Shown here in pieces: positions 7,164-15,093 of a DNA stretch of 33,720 bases. Under the pieces are notes generated by a model that made no database searches, was not told where the DNA came from, and was given only the letters and a program-made list of their open reading frames with translations. Each line of letters begins with the position of its first letter. Position 1 is the first letter of the stretch. The position numbers and the translations under genes were made by a program. The stretch comes from Dermatophilus congolensis (GTDB taxonomy: Bacteria; Actinomycetota; Actinomycetes; Actinomycetales; Dermatophilaceae). The stretch is taken from NCBI GenBank assembly GCA_030538115.1, contig JAUNUP010000031.1, positions 1-33,720 on the forward strand. The letters are read 5' to 3'.

Positions 7164-7640
7164 ATGACGCGTCTCACCGAGGGCGACCCGGCTCCGCAGT
7201 TCACGCTCACCGCCGACGACGAGAGCTCGGTTTCGCTGAGCGACTACGCCGGCAAGAGGCTCATCATCTTCTTCTACCCGGCCGCGATGACGCCTGGCTG
7301 CACGAAGGAGGCGTGCGATTTCCGTGACTCCCTCGGCACGTTGCAGGCCGCCGGGTACGAGGTCGTGGGCATCAGCCCCGACAAGCCCGCCAAGCTGGCC
7401 AAGTTCGTCGAGCGTGACGCGCTGACCTACCCGCTCCTTTCCGACCCGGAGAAGGAGACGCTCACCGCGTACGGTGCTTTCGGCGAGAAGAAGCTGTACG
7501 GCAAGGTGGTCACGGGCGTGATCCGCTCGACCATCGTCGTCGACGAAGAGGGTAAGGTCGCGCTCGCGAAGTACAACGTCAAGGCCACAGGGCACGTCGC
7601 CATGTTGGCCAAGCTGCTCAACGTGTCTCTCCCCTCCTGA
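7164..7640 (+). CDS. bcp: Thioredoxin-dependent thiol peroxidase (Bcp/PrxQ)
   Basis: This peroxiredoxin of the BCP/PrxQ class reduces hydrogen and alkyl peroxides, taking electrons from thioredoxin. The 158-residue length is typical. The motif FFYPAAMTPGCTKEACDFRD carries the peroxidatic Cys in PGCT and the nearby second Cys (CTKEAC spacing) that forms the intramolecular disulfide in this class. GVIRSTIVVDEEGKV near the C-terminus is also typical. The preferred start is the ATG at 7164 (MTRLTEGDPAPQFTL), where family similarity begins. An ATG at 7149 would add five residues. tRNA-Leu follows 13 bp after the stop, so read-through into the tRNA is possible. Confidence 0.93.
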   Translation: MTRLTEGDPAPQFTLTADDESSVSLSDYAGKRLIIFFYPAAMTPGCTKEACDFRDSLGTLQAAGYEVVGISPDKPAKLAKFVERDALTYPLLSDPEKETLTAYGAFGEKKLYGKVVTGVIRSTIVVDEEGKVALAKYNVKATGHVAMLAKLLNVSLPS

Positions 7641-7653
7641 GGAGGACAGGCTC

Positions 7654-7735
7654 GCGCTAGTGGTGGAACAGGCAGACACGCAGGATTTAGGTTCCTGTGC
7701 CTTCGGGTGTGCGGGTTCGACTCCCGCCTAGCGCA
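7654..7735 (+). tRNA. tRNA-Leu(TAG)
   Basis: This is a class II tRNA of 82 nt. The acceptor pairs GCGCTAG with CTAGCGC, and the discriminator is A. The anticodon stem CAGGA/TCCTG encloses TTTAGGT, giving anticodon TAG. A long variable arm (TGCCTTCGGGTGTG region) precedes the T-arm GCGGGTTCGACTCCCGC. No CCA is encoded. Its last 8 bases overlap the 3' end of the opposite-strand protease-like gene. Confidence 0.94.
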
Positions 7736-8963
7736 CTCTCACGACGCTCGTGCTGCGTACGCCGTCGGGCATTTCGACGGTGAGGCGGTAGGTCGCGGCG
7801 CCGCGTTCGGGTAGCGTCGCAGTGGTGGCGGCGCGGTTGGCCGCTCTGATGCCCGGGCCGCTCCACTCGTAACGCTGTGCACCGGGCACCGCAGGCGCGA
7901 CGAGTCGCACTTCGCCGTCACCCGAGCCGACTGCGGAGATGCCGGGCCCGACGCCGGAGGCGAGCACGGGTGTCTTCTCCAAGAACGACGAGTTGGCCAC
8001 GTTCCAGGCGTTCGCGAGGTACGAGCCCTTCTTCGGGGCCGTGTTGAAGTAGTCGTCGTTGTTGCAGTCGAGCAGCCCCGCGTGCGACGGCGCACAGACG
8101 AACCGGAGCTTCGTCTCTTTGGTCTCGCGGTAGCACATGAGGTCGTTGGCGTCGTCGCAGTGATAGCGCCCGAGCGCGTTGGGAGCACCGGGCTGCACGC
8201 CGCCCAGGGTGTGTACGAGTTCGTGGGCCGCCACCGACCAGTCGGGCGAATTCCAGCAACCGGAGTCGATGCGGGCGTACTGGGGGTTGCGGCCGTCGTT
8301 GGCGTTGTTCTTCGCCGAGGAGTCCTTGTAGATCGTCGACACGCCGCACAGGCGGGTGGAGTCGGCGAAGACGAGGTACTTGCGGTTCTTCGCAGCCAAC
8401 CCGCGTGCGGCGAGGGCCTTCTCAGTGGAGTCGATGCCGCTCGACTTCGAGAACGTGCCGGCGGGCACGACGACACGGGCGATGCTCGGGACGCAGTCGG
8501 GGGCCACCCAGCGGACCTGCCTGCCGCCTCCGGTCTTGCGGGCCGATACGGCGAACACACTGTCGATGCGGGCGATCTCGGCGCGGATGTTCGATTCGAC
8601 GGCCGCGAAGCGGTCGCGGCTGCCAGCCTCTCGGGCGTAGACGACCTGCACCCGGGCGCCGTCGGTTCCGGTGCCGACACACACGGGAGCGACGTTGCGC
8701 CACAGCCCGTTCACGATCTGCGGCTCGGCCATCTTCGAGGCGTTCTGCACGAGCTCGGTGACGGAGACCGCTTCGACGGGGGCCGGAGCCGCGGAGGCTG
8801 GCGACCAGTCGCGCACATCGCCTGAGGGCACCGCAGATGCCGCGGGCACGCCGATGGCAGCACCGGGCGCCAACGCGCCACTCATGGCAAGGCCGAGTAC
8901 CGACGTCGCGATGGCCGCGACGCGGTGGGCCTTGAAGTCGAAACGACGACGCACCGTCGACAC
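7728..8963 (-). CDS. Secreted zinc-metalloprotease-like protein
   Basis: The 411-residue exported protein has a basic N-terminus (MSTVRRRFDFKAHR), a hydrophobic signal stretch (about 14-44), then a catalytic-type region. HELVH at 247-251 fits the HExxH zinc motif. It is followed by a run of PGAPN, the YHCDD segment (267-271) and DLMCY (274-278), which resembles a Met-turn. In metzincins the third ligand normally follows as HExxHxxGxxH; here H268 is further downstream, a pattern I associate with uncharacterised secreted proteases of actinobacteria. Several Cys (95, 157, 206, 236, 269, 277, 290, 300) suggest disulfides. The C-terminal 65 residues look like an Ig/PKD-like beta domain. The GTG start at 8963 has GGGGGAG six bases upstream. 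The stop lies inside tRNA-Leu. The substrate is unknown. Confidence 0.75.
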   Translation of the reverse strand: MSTVRRRFDFKAHRVAAIATSVLGLAMSGALAPGAAIGVPAASAVPSGDVRDWSPASAAPAPVEAVSVTELVQNASKMAEPQIVNGLWRNVAPVCVGTGTDGARVQVVYAREAGSRDRFAAVESNIRAEIARIDSVFAVSARKTGGGRQVRWVAPDCVPSIARVVVPAGTFSKSSGIDSTEKALAARGLAAKNRKYLVFADSTRLCGVSTIYKDSSAKNNANDGRNPQYARIDSGCWNSPDWSVAAHELVHTLGGVQPGAPNALGRYHCDDANDLMCYRETKETKLRFVCAPSHAGLLDCNNDDYFNTAPKKGSYLANAWNVANSSFLEKTPVLASGVGPGISAVGSGDGEVRLVAPAVPGAQRYEWSGPGIRAANRAATTATLPERGAATYRLTVEMPDGVRSTSVVRVR

Positions 8964-9108
8964 CGCACACTCCCCCTGCTTCGGACATCCCCCGAGCCGA
9001 AACACGTAGCGACGCGACCTGCGGTCACGCGCCCGTAGTAGTACTCATCTAATCGCCATGACGACCGTCCGACCAAGCCGAACCTCACAACCGACGGCGA
9101 GTTGCATG

Positions 9109-9124
9109 TGTGAGATTTTTCACA
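9109..9124. promoter_or_regulatory. Perfect CRP/GlxR-type binding palindrome
   Basis: TGTGAGATTTTTCACA is an exact TGTGA-N6-TCACA palindrome, the consensus bound by cAMP receptor proteins, including actinobacterial Crp and GlxR. It lies in the 426-bp spacer between the divergent metalloprotease gene (start 146 bp away) and the cobI riboswitch (about 100 bp away), in the most AT-rich stretch nearby. The rest of 8964-9227 shows no gene. Which of the two genes it serves cannot be decided from sequence. Confidence 0.6.
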
Positions 9125-9227
9125 GTAACGAACGTCTAGACAGTCAACTGCCACAGCCGGGCTACCGCGAAGGTCCGCGACGCTCTTACAGCCGCACCGA
9201 CACCCCGCCGTCGGCCCGGTGATACGT

Positions 9228-9383
9228 TGGCGCGGTCGGCCCATGCGGGCCGGCGCGTCGCAGTCAGCGAAGCCGGTGAGATTCCGGTGCTGTCGCGCAA
9301 CGGTGATGCCTCGCACAGTGGGGACGAGCCCGGTCGCCTGGCCCGACGCTCCTGCTTGGTCCCCGCCGGAGGGACCGGAGAGG
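9228..9383 (+). promoter_or_regulatory. Cobalamin riboswitch of the cobI operon
   Basis: The core at 9269-9310 reads GAAGCCGGTGAGATTCCGGT, then GCTGTCGCGCAACGGTGATG. It matches the conserved cobalamin aptamer pattern of paired CCGGT/CCGG arms followed by GCTGxCGCGCAACGGT. A degenerate B12-box-like GAGCCCGGTCGCCTGG lies at 9326-9341. After the aptamer a 6-bp hairpin (GGTCCC 9358-9363 with GGGACC 9371-9376) stands directly against the Shine-Dalgarno GGAGAGG at 9377-9383. This favours control of translation initiation of cobI, and by coupling of the whole operon, when adenosylcobalamin is plentiful. The aptamer edges are approximate. Confidence 0.85.
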
Positions 9384-9389
9384 CGCAGC

Positions 9390-10121
9390 ATGACCCGTCG
9401 TTTGACCGGAGTCGGAGTCGGGCCCGGGGATCCCGAGTTGCTCACCCTCAAGGCCCATCGTGTCCTCGGCACCGCCGACGTGGTGCTCGTTCCCAGCACG
9501 GAGGCATCGGCCGATGGCCCGGGACGCGCCGAACGAATCCTGCTGGCCGCATGCCCCGAGGCCGCGCCGCACGTGCGCCGGGTGCCCTTCAGGATGGGCG
9601 ATCGCACCGGCGTCACCGCAGGGCGCGCCGCAGCCTGGGAGACATCGGCCCAGGCTGCGATCGACGCGTTCGAGGGCGGCGCCGCCTCCGTCGCGTTCGC
9701 GACCATCGGCGACCCGAGCGTGTACTCGACGTTCAGCTACCTCGCCGCCTACGTTCTCGAGCGGTTGCCGGACGTTGCGGTCGAGGTCGTGCCTGGCATC
9801 ACGGCGATGCAAGCCCTCGCCGCTGCCTCCCGCACTCCCCTCGTGGAGGGCGACGAGGTGCTCGCGCTCGTGCCGTTGAAGACACCCGAACGCCTCGAGC
9901 AGGTCGCTGGAGTGGCCGACACTGTCGTCGTCTACAAGTCCGGGCGCCATTTCTCAGAGCTGACGCGCAAGCTCGACGCCCTGGGCCGCGAAGGTGTCGT
10001 CGGCATCGACGTAGGCCTGCCCGGCGAGATGATCGCTGCCGCCTCCGAGATCGAATCTGCCCCCTACATGTGCACGGTGCTGAGCGTGCCGGCTCGCGAG
10101 CAGATCGGAGGACGTCTGTGA
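9390..10121 (+). CDS. cobI: Precorrin-2 / cobalt-factor II C20-methyltransferase
   Basis: This enzyme transfers a methyl group from S-adenosylmethionine to C20 of the corrin precursor, the first ring methylation after precorrin-2. The 243-residue length is normal for CobI/CbiL. It has the tetrapyrrole methylase glycine loop GVGVGPGDPELLTLKA at residues 7-22, TIGDPSVYSTFSYL near the middle and EVVPGITAMQALAA further on. The last two are family signatures for substrate and SAM binding. The ATG at 9390 follows a clear GGAGAGG. It is the first gene of a riboswitch-controlled operon and overlaps cobM by 4 bp. With cbiX in the operon, its real substrate may be the cobalt-containing form, in which case cbiL would be the more exact name. 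Confidence 0.93.
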   Translation: MTRRLTGVGVGPGDPELLTLKAHRVLGTADVVLVPSTEASADGPGRAERILLAACPEAAPHVRRVPFRMGDRTGVTAGRAAAWETSAQAAIDAFEGGAASVAFATIGDPSVYSTFSYLAAYVLERLPDVAVEVVPGITAMQALAAASRTPLVEGDEVLALVPLKTPERLEQVAGVADTVVVYKSGRHFSELTRKLDALGREGVVGIDVGLPGEMIAAASEIESAPYMCTVLSVPAREQIGGRL

Positions 10122-10948
10122 GCAGCACCGACGCCGAGCGGGGCAAGGTGATCTTCGTCGGTGCGGGCCCAGGCGCCCCCGATCTCATCACGGTGCGCGG
10201 AGCCCGCGTGATCGCCGAGGCCGACATCATCATCTGGGCATCGTCGCTGGTCAGCCCACAGATCGTCGCCGACCACAAGCCGGGCGCAGTTCTCGTCGAC
10301 TCCGCTTCGGCCTCGCTCGAAGACATCGAGCCGCTTTACGTGCGCGCCCGCGACGAGGGCCTGGTCGTGGCGCGCGTGCACACGGGTGACCCGGGCATCT
10401 ACGGGGCCACGGCCGAGCAGCGCGACCAGTGCCGTCGCATCGGTATCGACTTCGAGACGATCCCGGGGGTGTCGGCTTTCTCCGCTGCGGCCGCCGCGGC
10501 GGAGGTCGAGATCACGCTTCCCGAAGTGGCCCAGTCGCTCATCCTCACCCGCCTCGAAGGGGGCCGCACCCCGATGCCGCCCCGCGAAAAGGTGCGCGAA
10601 TTCGCCCGGCACGGAACGACGATGGCGCTGTACCTCTCCGCCGCCCGCAACCGGGTGCTGCAGGAGGAACTGCTCGCCGGCGGCTACCCGCCCGACACAC
10701 CCGTGATCCTGGGCCACAAGGTGAGCTGGCCCGACGAGGAGATCGTGCGCTGTCGGCTCGATGACCTCTCGGCGGCGATGAAAGACCGGCACTGGTGGAA
10801 GCACACCGTGATCCTCGTCGGCCCCGCCCTCGCCGACGCGCCGGTCGAAAAGCGCTCGCGCCTGTACCACCCCGGCTTCCGACACGAATACCGGCGCGCT
10901 GAACCCACTGCCGCGGCAGACCTCCGCGAGAAGGGAGCACGGGCGTGA
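10118..10948 (+). CDS. cobM: Precorrin-4 / cobalt-precorrin-4 C11-methyltransferase
   Basis: CobM/CbiF methylates C11 of the corrin ring, using SAM. The 276-residue protein carries VIFVGAGPGAPDLITVRGAR at the N-terminus (SAM-binding GAGPG loop), ARVHTGDPGIYGA in the middle and ETIPGVSAFSAAAAA after it. The TRLEGGRTPMP segment is characteristic of CobM rather than the other methylases. The GTG start at 10118 overlaps the cobI stop (GTGA) and has GGAGG upstream. Its own stop overlaps the next GTG in the same way. The C-terminal 20 residues are Ala/Arg-rich and variable. The assignment is firm; whether the substrate already contains cobalt depends on CbiX acting first. Confidence 0.94.
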   Translation: MSSTDAERGKVIFVGAGPGAPDLITVRGARVIAEADIIIWASSLVSPQIVADHKPGAVLVDSASASLEDIEPLYVRARDEGLVVARVHTGDPGIYGATAEQRDQCRRIGIDFETIPGVSAFSAAAAAAEVEITLPEVAQSLILTRLEGGRTPMPPREKVREFARHGTTMALYLSAARNRVLQEELLAGGYPPDTPVILGHKVSWPDEEIVRCRLDDLSAAMKDRHWWKHTVILVGPALADAPVEKRSRLYHPGFRHEYRRAEPTAAADLREKGARA

Positions 10949-13536
10949 TCACCGTGTACGGACTCATCGGCCCACCCTCCGCCTTCCTGCAGGCCGCGGC
11001 GGCATCCGCCCAGGTCGTCGTGGGTGGGCGCCGCCACCTCGACGCGCTCGGGGTACCGGAGGAGCGACGCATCGTCCTGGGCCCGCTGTCACCGGCCATC
11101 GAGGCTCTGAGCGCGCTCCCCGCGGATGCGGAGGCGCTCGTCGTCGCCTCGGGCGATCCGCTGTTCTACGGCGTCGTGCGTCGCATGCGCGCCGCCAGCC
11201 TGCCCGTGCGGGTGGTTCCGGAGGTCGGCTCGCTTCAGGCCGCGTTCGCCGCCGTCGCCGTGCCGTGGGACGACGCGTTGCTGGTCAGCGCACACGGCAA
11301 CGACCCCGCCCCGGCGCTTCGGGCGTGCGGCGAACACCCGAAAGTGGGCGTACTCACCGATCACCGCAACGGACTGCCGCAGATCGTCGCCGCCACCACC
11401 GGGCTCGGCCGCTGGTACGTGCTCGGCGAGCGACTCGGCGAGGCCGACGAGCAGATCCGGGTCCTCAACGAGGCGGAGGCGATTCGCGTCACCGACCCGG
11501 CGCAACCTCACGTGGTTCTCGTGCTGGCCCATCACCCCGACGATCCGGAGGTGCTCGGCACTCAGCAGGGCATCGCGGGCGGTCTTGGGGCACTGGCCGG
11601 TGCGTCGGGCCTCAAACCCGCTGCCCCGGGGGCCGCGGGGCCCACACGCGCGGAGGGTAGGCACGTCGACGCAGGCGAGGCTCGGGAGTCGGGCGTGGCC
11701 CCTGGTGATGTGCGGCCCGCCGCGGAGTCGCGACCGCGCGTCGCGACCGGCGAACCCGTCATCGGACAGCTCACCAACTCCCCCGCTGCCAGGGCGCACG
11801 CCGACGCCATCGACGCGGCGCTCGCCGGCTCAACCGGTACCACCCCCGCGACGCGTCGCTTCGACGGACGTGCCGCCGAACACCTCGCCACCGCCTGGGC
11901 GGAGTGCGACCTCATCGTCAGTCACCTCGCCCTCGGCGCGACGACCCGCCTCATCGCGCCCCTGCTGGCCGACAAGAAAACCGACCCCGGCGTCGTCGTG
12001 GTCGACGAGACGGGCCGGTTCGTCGTGCCGCTGGTCGGCGGGCACGTCGGCGGCGCCAACGAGCTGGCCCGCCGCATCGCCGCTGCCCTCGACGCGACCG
12101 CCGTCGTCACCACCGCCACCGACGGCAACGACATCCCCGGCCTTGACACGCTCGGATGGGCAACGACCGGCGACCTCGCGGGAGTCACGAGGGCACTCCT
12201 CGACAGTGCCGCTGTCGAACTCGTGCGCGAGCGGCCGTGGCCGATGCCGGCGCTGCCCACCAACGTCACCGAGCCGGGTGTGCCTCGCGTCGAGTACCGG
12301 GGCACGCACGTCACCGAACTGCCGCCTCCGCCGCCTCCGGTGGCGCGGATCGTCGTGACCGATTCCGCGTCTGCGCAGGTCACAGTGGACGCAGACGTTC
12401 CGACGGTCGCACTGCACCCGAAGTCTCTCGTCGTGGGCATGGGTTGCAACAGCGGCACCTCCGCCGAGGTGCTCGAAGCCCTGCTCGATGAGGCCCTGGC
12501 CGAGGCCGGGCTGTCCAAGGCGTCGATTCGCACTCTGACCAGCGTCGATGCCAAGGCCGACGAGGCAGGGCTCGCCGAGCTGGCCGCGCGCCTGGGCGTT
12601 CCGTTCACGACCCACCCCGCCGAGCGTCTGGCGGGTCTCGACGTGCCCAACCCGAGCGATGCCCCGCTGCACGCGGTCGGCACTCCGAGCGTTGCAGAGG
12701 CGTCGGTGCTCGCGGAGGGGGCCGTTCTCGTTCTCCCGAAGCGCAAGAACCCCGAGGCCACAGTGGCGATCGGGCGCCTCGAGCCGCGCGGCACGCTCGC
12801 GGTCGTTGGGCTCGGCCCGGGCGCCGACGACCTGCTCGCGCCACGGGCCCGCGACCGCCTCCGCGCCGCGGCCGTGGTCGTCGGATACCGCCCGTATGTG
12901 GCGCAGATCCGGCACCTGCTGCGCCCCGGCACCGAGATACTCGGCATCGGCATGGGCACCGAGCAGCACCGCATCGAGTTCGCCATCGCCAAGGCCCGCG
13001 AAGGCCGCAGCGTCGCGCTGGTCTGCGGCGGCGATCCGGCGATCTACGCGATGGCCTCCCCCACCCTCGAACAGGGCACGGAGGGCATCGACGTGGAGGT
13101 CGTGCCGGGCGTCACCGCAGAGCTGGCCGCCTCCGCGATCCTCGGGGCTCCGCTGGGGCACGACCACGTGACGATCTCGCTGTCCGACCTGCACACCGAC
13201 TGGGGCACGATCGAGCGTCGCCTCACAGCCGCCGCGGAGGGCGACTTCGTTGTCGCCCTGTACAACCCGCGCAGCCGCAAGCGCGTGATGCAATTGCCTC
13301 GGGCTCTCGAGATCCTCGGAGCCCACCGCCCCGCCGACACCCCCGTCGCCGTGGTGCAAGACGCCTCGCGCCCCGACGAGAACCACCGCATCGCCCCGCT
13401 GGCCGAGTTTGAGCCGGAGTGGGTCGACATGCACTCGATCGTCATCGTCGGCTCCTCCACCACTCGCATGATCCCAACGGGCGTCGGGGCCCACGCGATG
13501 GTGACGCCCCGTGACTACCAATGGATGGACCGATGA
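10945..13536 (+). CDS. cbiEGH: CbiE-CbiG-CbiH (CobJ) trifunctional corrin biosynthesis fusion protein
   Basis: This 863-residue protein joins three enzymes of the corrin pathway. Residues 1-205 are CbiE, the C5-methylating half of CobL, with ASGDPLFYGV at 68-77 and VVPEVGSLQAAFA. Residues 206-270 are an Ala/Gly/Pro linker. Residues about 275-605 are CbiG, which opens the delta-lactone and loses acetaldehyde. Its N-part contains SHLALGATTRLIAPLL and VPLVGGHVGGANELAR; its C-part contains LVVGMGCNSGTSAEVLEALL and LTSVDAKADEAGL. Residues 616-863 are CbiH/CobJ, the C17-methylating ring-contraction enzyme (VVGLGPGADDLLAPRA, CGGDPAIYAM, VVPGVTAELAASAILGAPLGHD). A cbiEGH fusion is known from propionibacteria. 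GTG start at 10945 and ATGA junction with cbiX. The partner half CbiT is a separate gene at 18487-19119. Confidence 0.92.
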   Translation: MITVYGLIGPPSAFLQAAAASAQVVVGGRRHLDALGVPEERRIVLGPLSPAIEALSALPADAEALVVASGDPLFYGVVRRMRAASLPVRVVPEVGSLQAAFAAVAVPWDDALLVSAHGNDPAPALRACGEHPKVGVLTDHRNGLPQIVAATTGLGRWYVLGERLGEADEQIRVLNEAEAIRVTDPAQPHVVLVLAHHPDDPEVLGTQQGIAGGLGALAGASGLKPAAPGAAGPTRAEGRHVDAGEARESGVAPGDVRPAAESRPRVATGEPVIGQLTNSPAARAHADAIDAALAGSTGTTPATRRFDGRAAEHLATAWAECDLIVSHLALGATTRLIAPLLADKKTDPGVVVVDETGRFVVPLVGGHVGGANELARRIAAALDATAVVTTATDGNDIPGLDTLGWATTGDLAGVTRALLDSAAVELVRERPWPMPALPTNVTEPGVPRVEYRGTHVTELPPPPPPVARIVVTDSASAQVTVDADVPTVALHPKSLVVGMGCNSGTSAEVLEALLDEALAEAGLSKASIRTLTSVDAKADEAGLAELAARLGVPFTTHPAERLAGLDVPNPSDAPLHAVGTPSVAEASVLAEGAVLVLPKRKNPEATVAIGRLEPRGTLAVVGLGPGADDLLAPRARDRLRAAAVVVGYRPYVAQIRHLLRPGTEILGIGMGTEQHRIEFAIAKAREGRSVALVCGGDPAIYAMASPTLEQGTEGIDVEVVPGVTAELAASAILGAPLGHDHVTISLSDLHTDWGTIERRLTAAAEGDFVVALYNPRSRKRVMQLPRALEILGAHRPADTPVAVVQDASRPDENHRIAPLAEFEPEWVDMHSIVIVGSSTTRMIPTGVGAHAMVTPRDYQWMDR

Positions 13537-14321
13537 ACACCGTGAACGCCTCACTCGTCATCGCCGCGCATGGCACCCGCATCGCGGAGGGGCAAGCCGC
13601 TACCCGCGAACTCACCCGTCTCGTGCGTGACCTGCTTCCGGAGACCGACGTGCGCGAGGCGTTCGTCGAACTCGACACCCCCTCGATCGACGAGGCGGTC
13701 GCGGCCGGGATTGCCGCGGGCGAACAGGTCGTCGTGCCGCTCATGGTGGGAACGGGCGGTCACGTGCGCGAGGACATCCCGGAGGCCATCGAAGCCGCCG
13801 CCTCTGCAACGGACGCGCCGGTGCGGTACACCTCGCACCTCGGCCCCGACCCGCGGTTGCGCTCCGCAGTTCGGCAGCGGATCGCCGCCGTCACCACCGA
13901 CTGGGAGCCCTCGGACACGACCGTGGTCTTCCTCGGCCGCGGCTGCAGCGTCACCGACGCGAACGCCGACCACGTGCGCCTGGGCCGGGTGCTGTACGAG
14001 GAGGGCGGCTACGCGGCCGTGTTCGAGGCCTTCATCCAGGTGGTGCAACCCGACCTGCAGGGCGCCCTCGACCGCGCCTACGCGTGCGGCGGCCGCCGCA
14101 TCGTCGTCGCGCCCAACTTCCTCTTCCCGGGCCGCCTCCAGAGGTGGGCAAGCCGCAACGTCGACACGTGGTCAGCCGCCCACCCCGACGCTGAGGTGCG
14201 GATGTCCGACGTCATCGGCCCGTGCCCCGAACTGGCCGGAGTCGTGGTCGACCGCTACCACGAAGCCCTGGCCCGCCCCTACGACGAGGTCTCCTACCGC
14301 ACGGCCTTGGTGGCCGAGTGA
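13533..14321 (+). CDS. cbiX: Sirohydrochlorin cobaltochelatase family protein (CbiX-like, two-domain)
   Basis: CbiX inserts cobalt into sirohydrochlorin and so starts the early-cobalt route. The 262-residue length fits the two-domain form (CbiX-long). The N-terminal half keeps both expected catalytic histidines: H13 in VIAAHGTR and H77 in VPLMVGTGGHVREDIPEA. The C-terminal half repeats the fold (VVFLGRGCSVTDANADHVRL, APNFLFPGRLQRW) but has lost the matching histidines, as expected when only one half is catalytic. No C-terminal His-rich or Fe-S region is seen. The ATG at 13533 overlaps the cbiEGH stop; an ATG at 13521 is possible but less likely. Placement directly after cbiEGH matches the propionibacterial order. 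A ferrochelatase role for siroheme is an alternative, but the operon argues for cobalt. Confidence 0.85.
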   Translation: MNTVNASLVIAAHGTRIAEGQAATRELTRLVRDLLPETDVREAFVELDTPSIDEAVAAGIAAGEQVVVPLMVGTGGHVREDIPEAIEAAASATDAPVRYTSHLGPDPRLRSAVRQRIAAVTTDWEPSDTTVVFLGRGCSVTDANADHVRLGRVLYEEGGYAAVFEAFIQVVQPDLQGALDRAYACGGRRIVVAPNFLFPGRLQRWASRNVDTWSAAHPDAEVRMSDVIGPCPELAGVVVDRYHEALARPYDEVSYRTALVAE

Positions 14322-15088
14322 CGGCGGCGGCGTCCCGCGAGCTGCTCCTCATCGGCGTCGGTGCGGGCAACCCGGACTGGGTCACGTTGGAGGCGGTCGA
14401 CGCGATTCGGGCGCTCGACGTGCTCTTCGTCGTGCTCAAGGAGAACGAGTACGACGACCTCGTCGATGCGCGCAGAGCGGTCGTCGCCCGACACCGCGAG
14501 ACCCCCCTGCGCACCGTGGAGCTGCGCGACCCGCCTCGACCGTGGCGAACCGCTCCCGATTACGACGCGGCCGTCGCACGGTGGCGGGAGCAGCGGCTGG
14601 ATCAATGGGGCGAAGCGGTGGCTTCGGAACTGGCCGAGGGGCAGACCGGCGGATTCTTGGTCTGGGGCGACCCGGGGTTGTACGAATCGACGCTGGCCAT
14701 CGTGAACGAGTTGGCCGCACAACCTGATTCGGGTCTCTCAGTCCGCGCGGTGCCGGGGATCAGCAGTGCCTTGGCAATCGCCTCCCGCCACAAGGTCCCC
14801 CTCAACCGTCAGGGCCGTGCCGTGCAGATCAGCCCCGCACGGCTACTCCGCGACGGCATGCCGGAGGGCGTAGACGACGTGGTCGTCATGCTCGACGGCC
14901 ACCAGACGTTCGCGAACATCGACCCGACGGGCCTCGACATCTACTGGGGCGCCTACCTGGGCACGCCCGATGAGGTCCTCATCAGCGGCCCCCTCGAGGC
15001 GGTACGAGCCGAGATCGTCGCCACCCGAGAGTCAGAAACGGCCCGCAAGGGCTGGATGTTCGACACGTACCTACTCCGCCGCCGCTAG
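14318..15088 (+). CDS. cobF: Precorrin-6A synthase (deacetylating), CobF
   Basis: CobF uses SAM to methylate C1 and release the extruded two-carbon unit as acetate, the step that gives precorrin-6A in the aerobic pathway. The 256-residue protein begins with LLLIGVGAGNPDWVTLEAVD, the SAM loop. It continues with VLFVVLKENEYDDLVDARRA, the WGDPGLYESTL motif and RAVPGISSALAIASRHKVPL, and ends in GWMFDTYLLRRR. The LKxxEKxDL-like and ASRHKxPLN pieces are typical of CobF. The GTG at 14318 overlaps the cbiX stop by 4 bp. It closes the operon and converges on cobH with a 5-bp gap. CobF beside CbiX and CbiG is unusual, because those belong to the route where CbiD does this methylation. No cbiD is seen here. 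Confidence 0.92.
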   Translation: MTAAASRELLLIGVGAGNPDWVTLEAVDAIRALDVLFVVLKENEYDDLVDARRAVVARHRETPLRTVELRDPPRPWRTAPDYDAAVARWREQRLDQWGEAVASELAEGQTGGFLVWGDPGLYESTLAIVNELAAQPDSGLSVRAVPGISSALAIASRHKVPLNRQGRAVQISPARLLRDGMPEGVDDVVVMLDGHQTFANIDPTGLDIYWGAYLGTPDEVLISGPLEAVRAEIVATRESETARKGWMFDTYLLRRR

Positions 15089-15093
15089 CCCCG

